Assembly: GCA_964036195.1 (NCBI GenBank)
Contig: OZ038454.1
Coordinates: 29,684,315 to 29,748,314 of the forward strand
Reading direction: 5' to 3'
DNA from: Sphaerolaimus hirsutus
Lineage: Eukaryota; Nematoda; Chromadorea; Monhysterida; Sphaerolaimidae
Length of the DNA stretch: 64,000 nt
The notes beneath the pieces were generated by a model that ran no database searches, had not been told where the DNA came from, and was given only the letters and a program-made list of their open reading frames with translations. The position numbers and the translations under genes were made by a program. Below are positions 23,880-33,800 of this stretch, piece after piece; position 1 is the stretch's first letter, and every line of letters begins with the position of its first letter.

Positions 23880-25000
23880 GGATTTCATTTTTCTTTTTCT
23901 CACATTGAGCAGAGTTTTGACGCACGGGGTCACGTATGGCAACTTGGCTCACGTTCAAGTTATTGGTTGCGTAAAATACTTTGAGCGATATTATAATTTT
24001 TTTTGCTCAAAATCACTTAAATGTGCTACATTTTGCAAATTTTCACCTTCATAATTGCAATGTTCGTCTATATACGTGGTTATATATCTATTTTTAGAAA
24101 TTTTCACCCCTATTTTGTTTTTATTTTTGAGCTATTTCGAAATTTTGGGCCTCTGCCAAGTTTCCATACGGGTCTCTCCCATTCTGACTGTTGAACTTGT
24201 TACACAGACATTTTAATCGCACACTCGGGTTTAATCGACTTATTGGGTAACCACTATTATAAAATTCTTATCACGATTTGATGGTCATACAAAATTGATT
24301 GAATAACTGCCAAGACAAGTTGTAGTTTTTTGAAAGTTTCAGATCCTTGTGATGTCCAGTGATCGTGATGTCTGCTGGGACAGAAGAAGTGAGGGAAGAT
24401 TATCGGTATTGGAACTTGGCATGGTGCCAACAGATTTGGATACACGTAAATAAATTTTAATAAATAGAATTACACCGTTGCTGACAATGGTGTGCTCTAC
24501 AAAAGATGATAAAACATGATGAATATGCGACAAAATACATTGTCCATTCATTGGCAGCCTGCACACTAGTTGACTTAAGGTGTGTGTCAACTCAGATTTT
24601 GGTTTCACGTGTCGCAGATGCTCCAAATGCACATGTGGCAATGTTGAAAAGTAAACATTACGGCATGTGTATTGGAACATCGCTATGCGACACGAAATCT
24701 GGCAGCAAGCCAGGTTCCCAGTATTGACCCGATCCGAAGTGAGGGTGGAGATACCCCTATGATAAGTTGAGGGTCAGCCAAATACAGCTGGCCAAACAAC
24801 CAAAAAATTGTATATAATCATATGTATATAGACGGATATAGTGATTATAATGAGTGGGAATTTGCAGAATAAATATAATTTTAACGATTTTGTGCATTTT
24901 GAGTCACTTTCGCATATTACGCAACCGATAGCTTGGGCGGGGGCCAACTTATCATACGTGGCCACGGATGGATCCCGACATTATGTGAACTTGGCACCTG
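23880..25000. repeat. Foldback-like repeat region
   Basis: GGTTGCGTAAAATACTTTGAG near 23965 is matched in inverse near 24900 (CATATTACGCAACC). A 172-codon open frame at 24841-25359 overlaps it but shows no known domain. No gene recognised up to 27.4 kb. Confidence 0.5.
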
Positions 25001-25718
25001 TCCAAAAGCCCGTATGGATATCCCGTTTGTATACCGCCGTTGACATGGGGAGGCGGCGCTGCAGCCAGTGTGTTGGCGGCTACCAGCGACCATATCCCGT
25101 GGCTTTATTATATTCCGCCGACATTATCAGTGACTCGGACAGAAATCCTGTGTGTGTACAATATGTAATCGAGCCAAATACAAAATCAGACTTCATTGGA
25201 AAAATGCCAAGTTCACATAATGACGGCGATACCATGTCATCATACGTGACCCGATTCTGGCCAAATCCGTTAAGGGTGCAGTTGTATTTATTTCAGTTTT
25301 GGCGCTGTGCCAAACAATGCGTACTAACCCTGCTTGTTATTGGGTTACAGTGCTCATGAGAGTGTTGGAGCCTAGCGTTTTCGCTGATCGAATTGTTCCC
25401 TGATTAGTATACGCGTGATTTTCGATGTTTTCTGAATTCCTATTTTTGGTGTCTTTTCAATACGAATGGGTCACTTTTGAAATATAAAAAACACTTTTTT
25501 TTATTTTGAAAGTCTTGCAGCTTCGTTCAACTGAGCGGCTCGCAACATTAGCATATTTTCGATATACTCGCTGGGAATTAGCAGCTTTCGGACATGCAAT
25601 CAATCCGGCAGCTCGCGGTGAGTCATTTTAACAAGTACATAACAATGTTGGTAAATTCCTGATGGTAATCTGCTCGGTGATAATCTGTACTTTTGGTAAT
25701 CCAAAAATTTATGTCCCC

Positions 25719-25750
25719 GGTCCGAAAAACTGGTCCCGTTTGAACCCTAA
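25719..25750. mobile_element. Terminal fragment of a GGGACC-type hAT-like element
   Basis: GGTCCGAAAAACTGGTCCCG followed by TTTGAACCCTAA: right terminus only, no partner end found nearby. Confidence 0.6.
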
Positions 25751-26296
25751 TTTCAAGTGACAAAGTTTTAATGTCAGAAAATTTTCATAACGGAAAAAGT
25801 GTTGTAATACGAGAAGATTCATCGACTTACTGGCTGTATTTCTAACAACTGATTGGCTCTAGCATTACTAACCTTACCTTTTTCTTATTACTAGGTGGGC
25901 AATTTACCAAAAGCGACTTACGCGTTTTATCTAAAAGACAAAACGCGCAACCACTGTCGCAATCATGTGACCAAAAAATTGGACACACGACCACGGCTGG
26001 TCGCCCCATCCTATGCACCGGGGGCCACTGGTCGGGAACACCCCCTACATAAAAATACAATCCCAATATAGGAGGTAGAACCCTATATTGAGTCTAGGTG
26101 CAGACCCAAGTGGGTCTGACTTGAGCTCTGGCTGTCTAGGGAGCTGGTTTTATACTGGGTGGGTGACAGAGGTTAGAGCAGTTACACTAACAGAGTGGGC
26201 GGAGCCTGCAGGCACCAGCTGGCTCTGTTTGGACATGTTTGCTGTGGTCTGGAATTGGCTCTAGCTGGCTCTGTACCTCGCGGGTTTGGCAACATT

Positions 26297-26388
26297 GTTT
26301 TTGCCCAACTGTATCAAGGTAACTACCATAGTGGTGATATTATTTATCACCACTGTGGTAGTTACCTTGATACAGTTGGGTAAAAACA
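26297..26388. repeat. Near-perfect 90-bp hairpin
   Basis: TTTTTGCCCAACTGTATCAA...TTGATACAGTTGGGTAAAAA, about 40-bp arms around ATATTATTTAT. Confidence 0.9.
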
Positions 26389-26404
26389 ACCTGGTAGCAA
26401 TCCC

Positions 26405-26960
26405 AAGCCCATTAAAGTGTAAAGTAAAGTGTCAAATGGAAGATCAAATGCAAAGTCAAATGTGAAATGTAAAATAAAGAGTAAAGTGTCAAATGTAAAG
26501 TCAAATGTGAAATGTAAAGAAAAGTGTCAATGGAAGATCAAATGCAAAGTCAAATGTGAAATGTAAAATAAAGAGTAAAGTGTCAAATGTAAAGTCAAAT
26601 GTGAAATGTAAAGAAAAGAGTCAAATGTGAAGTCAAATGCAAAGTCAAATGTAAAATGTAAAGTAAAGTGTCAAATGTAAAGTCAAATGTGAAATGTAAA
26701 GAAAAGTGTCAAATGTAAGGTCAAATGCAAAGTCAAATGTAAAGTAAGTGTCAAATGTAAAGTCAAGTGTCAATTGTGTATCCAAATCTTATTTTTTGTA
26801 TCCAAATCTTATGTTTTTGTATCCAAATCTTATTTCGAAAAGTAAGATTTGGATACAAAAACATAAGATTTGGATACAAAAATAAAAGATTTGGATACAC
26901 AATAGACACTTTACTTTACATTTGACACTTCACTTTACATTTGACATTTGACTTTACCAC
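26405..26960. repeat. TGTCAAATGTAAAG short-repeat array with a central hairpin
   Basis: Dozens of GTCAAATGTAAAG/GTCAAATGCAAAG units up to about 26775, a hairpin of TATCCAAATCTTATTTTT and its complement (26775-26905), then inverted units to about 26955. The same parts form the cores of the introner-family copies and of N1/N2. Confidence 0.88.
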
Positions 26961-26985
26961 TACCTATTTAAGCCATTTTTAAAAT

Positions 26986-27140
26986 GGTTCATTGCCCTAA
27001 GCTTAAAATGGTTAGTAGGGCTAAGCTTAAAATGGTTAGTAGGGCTAAGCTTAAAATGGTTAGTGGGGCTAAGCTTAAAATGGTTAGTAGGGCTAAGCTT
27101 AAAATGGTTAGTAGGGCTAAGCTTAAAATGGTTAGTATGG
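26986..27140. repeat. 24-bp minisatellite, about six units
   Basis: Units of TTAAAATGGTTAGTAGGGCT plus AAGC. Because 24 is a multiple of 3 the array is open in several frames; this is not evidence of coding. Confidence 0.93.
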
Positions 27141-27441
27141 CTAATTTTTTACCTAAGCCTAAGCCTAAGCTTAAGCCCAAAATAGTGAATTTTCCTAGAA
27201 AATAGTCAGTAGAATTCTTTTAATTCCAACGCATGAGCATGAATAAGTCTGGTGCCAATTTGGTCGCTTTGGCAACTTTTGTTAAGCTTTTTACATTTTC
27301 AATATACAACGTTACAGTGTCTTGGCACCATCCCAAACGAGTCGCTCAAAGGTAAGGTTAGTCATTACAGAGCCCAACTGATTTATAACTGAACTTACTG
27401 CAACACTCACCACTTCACCAACGTTTATCGTCACTTCTCAC

Positions 27442-27532
27442 TAGGGTTCAAACGGGACTAGTTTTCGGGACCGGGCCCGGTCCCGACTTTTTGCCGAACC
27501 ATGGACCGGGACCGCGGTTCCGTTTGAACCTA
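27442..27532. mobile_element. hAT-like element B2, 91-bp minimal form
   Basis: TAGGGTTCAAACGGGAC...CCGTTTGAACCTA with 7/8-matching flanks CTTCTCAC and CTTCTGAC. Almost nothing but termini. Confidence 0.85.
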
Positions 27533-27555
27533 CTTCTGACTTTCCATAATTTGCT

Positions 27556-27731
27556 CCTGGAGCCAGTTCCGCAAATTGAGAAGTGGGAAGTGAAATGGCA
27601 AAAGCGAAGAGAAATTACGTTTTATTTTTCCTTCTTACTTCGCTTTTGCCAATTTAAATGTCATTTCACTTGGCTTTTCACTTGACATTTCACTTGTCAT
27701 TTCACTTGTCCACTTGCGGAACTGGCCCCTG
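27556..27731. mobile_element. MITE of the TTCCGCAAATTGAGAAGTG type
   Basis: CTGGAGCCAGTTCCGCAAAT...CTTGCGGAACTGGCCCCTGG, foldback. It ends about 20-50 bp before the first recognised Prx exon. Confidence 0.82.
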
Positions 27732-27751
27732 GTCAGCAAAGGACACACTAA

Positions 27752-27878
27752 AAGCTGGGTTGCAAATTTGCGGCGCAGCGTTCGAGCGCGCTGTTCACGC
27801 GTTGCGGCGTGAGGAACATCAAAGGCCTGCCGCCGCTCACCGCCATGCAGATGGTGCAGGCCACCGGCGTTCGCACAG
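27752..27878 (+). CDS. Prx3 (PRDX3-like): Prx exon 1 (presequence region; 5' limit uncertain)
   Basis: Open frame after the TAA at 27749-27751, reading [20 protein letters not shown] then [13 protein letters not shown]: basic, Ser-rich, few acids. It may begin at ATG 27845 or enter through a CGCAG acceptor at 27778 from an exon not found. Donor ACAG|GTTCAC; its one-nucleotide phase fits the next exon (G|CT = Ala). Confidence 0.6.
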
Positions 27879-30800
27879 GTTCACTTTTCTAATTTATTTA
27901 ACTGACAGGTGTACCGCGTGATTTATGCTTATGCTTATTTTTACTATTTATTTATGCTTATTTGCCAATAAATGCAGCAAAAAATAAATGGTGATTTATG
28001 CTGGTGCGTTATAAAAAACGTTTTAACTAAAAAAGTTTTTTTTAACACGGTCATTAGAAAAAGCCTTTTTGACCATCTCTAGTATTGACAGCAGAAATCG
28101 TCATTTTCGTGTCGTAGCTCCACCGAAAGAAAACACGAAAATAGGTATTTACGTTTTGTGTGGTTTTACGTTGTGTTTTGTGTGTTTTGTTTTGTGTTTT
28201 TGTGGCCGTGCGCGTACACTAGTACATCATTTAAAATTGGGAAACTCAAGTATATTTTAAACACATTTGAGGTTAAGAGAAAGAACGATTTTTGATCGAT
28301 TTTTCAACTTTTTTATTCATTTTCTATATTAAATAGTGCGCATGTCATAATATAAAAATATTTGTATATTTTCTGTCATTATAACCCACTTTTGGGGCGT
28401 CAAAAAACAAATCACTCAGGAAAAAATATCCCCCTACCTCCCCCAATTTACCCCCCCCCCCAGCTCAATCTGAGGCGTCTGGGGACGAATCAGAAGGGGG
28501 TGAATTGTTCTTGCGTCACTTGCTGCGCTACCCCCGAGTGGGGGAAAGGGCCCCCCATTTCCGCTGCCAAGCCGTGGTCGATAAACAGTTCAAAGAGATC
28601 GATTTGAGCGCTTATTCGGGCAAATGGCTCGTGCTGTTCTTTTACCCCCTTGATTTGTTGGTTTTTGGAGGTTTTGGGTTGATTTTGAAGTTGCGCAGTT
28701 GAATGTTGAATTTACATTTGTCCAGCATGGTGCTAGGGTTCAAACAATATATCGTATCGAATATCGGATATCGACCATTTTTTAATATCGAATATCAAAT
28801 ATCGATATCAAATATCGACCATTTTTTCGATATATCGAACCTATATTGTGTCCCTAAAAAAAGTTATCATTTTCATTTTGAGATATTTATGATTGATCTG
28901 ATGTGCTTGATCTGATCTGAGAGTTGTATTAGATGAGTAAAAGTACAGTACTTATAATGTCATTTTTGCTGGAGTGCCTAATTTGAAGCCAGAAAATGCT
29001 GATATTCTATTTTTTGCAACATGCCCTTAGCAATCAGGTTATCAGTATGAACTGTAATATCTACCAATTGTTATTTGTCTGATACACATTGATTCATCAT
29101 GTTTTTTTTCTACAGTTTCTACTTTTGAGTGATGTAAACCTTGTTAACCTCACTTGTACCATTCACATTTAACTAAAGAGATGATTAACCATGCGTGCAA
29201 CCACATGAAAATACAATGTCACTTGAAATATGCCTTGCTATACCAAAAGCAAATCGCAATATCGAATATCGAGTATCGACCATTTTTTAATATTGAATAT
29301 CAAATATCGATATCGAGGTTCCATATCGTATCGATATCGAATATCGAGTTTCAGAAAAAAATATCGCAAATATCGATACCAAAAAGTCATATCGTTTGAA
29401 CCCTACATGGTGCTTGATTTTTTGATGGTAACCGGTCTGGTGCCACTCCCAGACCCTGTGAAAAGCCATGTAAAATGTCAAATGACATCCAATGTGTCAA
29501 AAGTGATGGAAAATGCTCTGCAAAATGACAACTCGGTTGACACTTTGCATGACATTTGATATTTTACAGGGTCTGGGAGTGCCCCCAGTTAGGCGGTGCT
29601 TACAGGAAAAATTAGTGGCGGCACAAAATTTATATTTAAAGAGACATATTTAAGGAAAAGGTTCCGTATATTGTGAGAAAAAGCAGTTAAGTATACATAC
29701 TACATGGGTAGGGAAGGGGGGGTTGGGGGTTACCCCCCCAAACCGCCCAGCTATCTACCCATCCCGGCGGCCGCTCAGCTATCTATCTATCCCGGAGGGA
29801 AAATTTTGGGCTAATGTCCCCTAACCCCCCCCCCAAATCGACCAGCTATCTATCTATCTGGAGCCATTTTTCAGAAACTATACCCCAATTTTCGCTCAAA
29901 ATCGCTATTTTTCGTACCTTTAGGCCCCGTTTACACGGATTTTTTGTGATGACTCAACATAACTTAAAAGTTCAATAAGTTGAGTAAAAAAGTTCCAAAT
30001 TCATGAGAAAAAGTAGTCAATTGTACGCTCTACCTAGGCGAATATACATGTCAAATTACAGAATCGTGCTTGTAGCTTTGACCTCTATATGTTTGAAACG
30101 ATTTTGCTGTTGTCGAAGGCTGTCGGGAGTAGGGTTGGCCGATGTTTTTTTTTAAACGTTTTTTTAAAAAAAACAACGTTTTTTTTAAAAAAAAAACATG
30201 ACGTCCGAAATGTTTTTTTAAAAAAAAAACATTGGCCGAAATTTTTAGTACTAAGCACTAGGTATTTTGCAAAATTTTTGCGCGCAAGCGCGCAATTTCA
30301 CACACAAATTGACATTGGTGGTTGTTTTCATTGGTTTTGTTGCATTTTTAGTATCAAAACATTCATTTCTATGTGCTACCATGGGTGAATAAGCCGACAT
30401 ATGTTGCTGTAATATATAATATTGAGGTAATGTGCTTCCATGTACCTCCACAGTGTGTAACTTCACTCCCAAAGTAACAACCTCCTTTTATAACCTTGTT
30501 TGATCACCATTCCGTGCCAAACTTTACCTGAAGTCACGAACATTCGACTATAAGGCGATATATGAACAATATGTCGACGAAAAATGGATATTTTTGACAC
30601 AAATCACCACTTATAATGCTATCCCATGGCTCCACAGCCATTATATGGTCATATTTAACATCACAGAGTATTGCCAGTGTCTGATATACCTATATATGTT
30701 GACACTAGGTCATATCTGGGAGCTTTTAAAAAAGAACGTTTTTTTTAAAAAAAAAACGTTTTTTTTTTTAAAAAAAAAACGTTTTTTTTTTTAAAAAAAA

Positions 30801-33800
30801 CATTGAGTTAAAAAAAAACGTTTTTTTTCCAACCCTAGTCGGGAGACTGTCCGACAACGCCCAAAAAATTTCAACCGTCTATAAGTCTAAGCTACAAGCA
30901 CGATTCTGCAATTTGACATGTATATTCGGATGAGAAGAATGTACAATTGACCACTTTTTCTCATGAATTTGAAACCTTTTTACTCAACTTATTGAACTTT
31001 TTAGTGATATTGAGTCGTCACACAAAATCCGTGTAAACGCGGCCTTATATAGATTTTCACCTCCAAAATCACTAGTTGATGCATCTAAGTGCCTATTTTC
31101 AGCTATTTTTAGTACTATATGTCCTTATATACCCATATTTCAACCATTTTTCACCTACTGAAGCGATTTTTCTCCTTTTCCTCCCTTCTATGCCTATATA
31201 TTGAACTCCCGCGAACCCCCCCCCCCAAACCCACCTCCCCTCCAAACTTCCCCTTCTTATAGGCAATTTGTGCTTTAGTTAATCGTATAAAGTGATAGTT
31301 ATTTAAAAAAACTGTTGTCGCGGCATTGGGCCCGCACGCACTAGTTGACATCAACGCCAACTGTCAACTGGTTCCGATCCCAATTGAAGGCTTGCTGACG
31401 AGCCAACGAACGCCGTTTAAATGCAAGCTTGAAATCAGGATCGGCACCAGTTGACATTTGGTGTCGATGTCAACTAGCGTGTGTGGGGCCAATGTCCCGC
31501 CGTTAGGGTTCAATCGATATGACATTTCGATATCGATATTCGATATTTTTTTCTGAAACTCGATATCGATATTCGATATTCGATATTTTTTCAAAATTTT
31601 CGATATCGATATTCGATATTGAAAAATGGTCGATATTCGATATTCGATACGATATATCGTTTGAACCCTACCCGCCGTCTACCTGGAATAACCCCCGCAG
31701 TACGTTCGTGTGCCCGACGGAAATCGCCGCATTCAGCGACCGCGCCGCAGATTTCGAAAAGCACCAGTGCGCAGTGGTCGCTTGTTCCACCGACTCGCAC
31801 TTTTCCCATCTGGCCTGGGTCAATACGCCCAGGAAGGAGGGCGGCCTGGTGCCAGTCCCGCACCCGGTCAAGTCAAAAGTCTAGTGTCAAATGTCGCCTA
31901 AAGTGTCTGGTGTCAAATTGTGTGAAAATTGTAAAAAAAACAAAGTGTGAAAATTTCAGTAAAACAATCTTTTCCGTTTTTTATCTTCTAATTGACATTT
32001 TACATGATATTTGACACTTGCCATTGCGCTTTGCAGGGTACGGGACTGCCCCCAGGGCGACATGAAGATACCTTTGTTGGCTGACTATAAGAAGGAAGTG
32101 TCCACTGCGTACGGGGTCCTTAATAAGGATGTGGGCGCCGCGTATAGGTTGTTTTTTTAATTTTTTATTGGAAAGTGGAGGTGTTTTGATACCCTATCCC
32201 AGTTGTTTAGCTCGTATTTATTCATCGCGGCCACACCAGTTTTCGGGCGGAAAAAGTTAAATCCTATACACTTGAGTACCCCAGAATATGGAGTCGAAAA
32301 TTGAAATGAATAAAAATTGAATCCGACTCAAACATATTTATCATTTTCTGAAATTACGGTCTATGCAAGTTAGGGTTCACACGGGACCAGTTTTTCGGAC
32401 CGGGACCGGGACCGGGACCAGAAATTTTCTAATGTCGGGACCGGGACCGGGACTGGGGGGTCGGGACCGGGACCGGGACCGGGACTAGGGTTGGAAAAAA
32501 ATCGATTTTTTTTAACGACCCCGATTTTTAAAAAAAAAAATCGATTTTTTTTAATAAAAATCGATTTTTTTTAATAAAAATCTATTTTTTTAAATAAAAA
32601 TCGCTGGGGTCAAAATTAGCACTATTTCTGCCTAAAATCGCGTCTGGGGGTAATAAATGCCATATAAATTGGTAGGGAATGCACACTTATGCTTTCTGTG
32701 CTAATATAAGTACTGTAGAGCTTCAGAAAAGCTTGAAAGTCAGTTATTTTTCAGTGTAAAAGTAATTAAATTGAATATTTGTGACGTGAATCACATTTCA
32801 TCTACCATTTGCAATTTTGTTTGCAGTAATGGCATGTTCTTGCTCAGAACAAAATATAAATGATATTGGAAGTGAACATGGATGCATTTGCATAAATGTT
32901 TGATGTGACAACACAAAAAACATAACTATAAATACTTCCTAAAATGATTCACAGCCTACCTTACATGCTTAAAAGCACACATAAATGGGTACTACACCCC
33001 CAAATTGGTTGTAAAAGCCATGTAAAAAGAAACTGATGGATTGTTTGCATGAAAGTGCGCGCTCGCGCGCAAAATTTTTGCATTTTACCCAGTGCTTGAG
33101 TACCAACATTTTTGACAGCGATTTTTTTTAAAAAAAATCGGTACGGGTGCTGCGATTTTTTTTTTTAAAAATCGGAATTTTTTTAAAAAAAATCGCTTAA
33201 AAAAAATCGCTTGCCAACCCTAACCGGGACTGGCTTTTTTCAATTGTCGGGACCGGGACCGGGACCGGGACTGGGGGGTCGGGATCGGGACTGGGATTTG
33301 CCGAACCAGGTACCGGCACCGCGGTATTATTTGAACCTTATTGGTATGTAATATCCAGCCAATGTTGTTCCACACACCTCCACTGTGAAGGACCACTCTC
33401 AATGTATCAGCCTTTTCTTATAACATTATTAAAGCAGTATTCCATTGCCATCTTCACTTGAAGTTGTGAATATAAATATGATGAAACGCAATGTACGCAG
33501 GATTTTTTTGGGAGGGGGGCGGCGCCAGTTGTAGGTGCCAACGCCATGGCAGTATTGGCGCTGGCGTTGGCGCCAACGTCTACAATATAGGTTTCTTTAT
33601 ATACCTATATTTCGTACTAGAATCATGTTGGGGACCTTTCTAATGCTGTCACATTATGGAAAAATACATAGTAATCATTGGCTGGGTATTTGCGCACTAG
33701 CGCGCAAAAAATTTTTAGATGTTCCTACAAAATCGCTTTAGAAAAGTGCCATTTCTGGCAAAAAAAATTTGAAAAATATGTTTTTTCCATCCCTTGTCGG

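Noticed and set aside
24841-25359. A 172-codon open frame
   Set aside because: No recognisable domain, no splice or promoter context, and partly within a foldback repeat. Possible by chance at this base composition.
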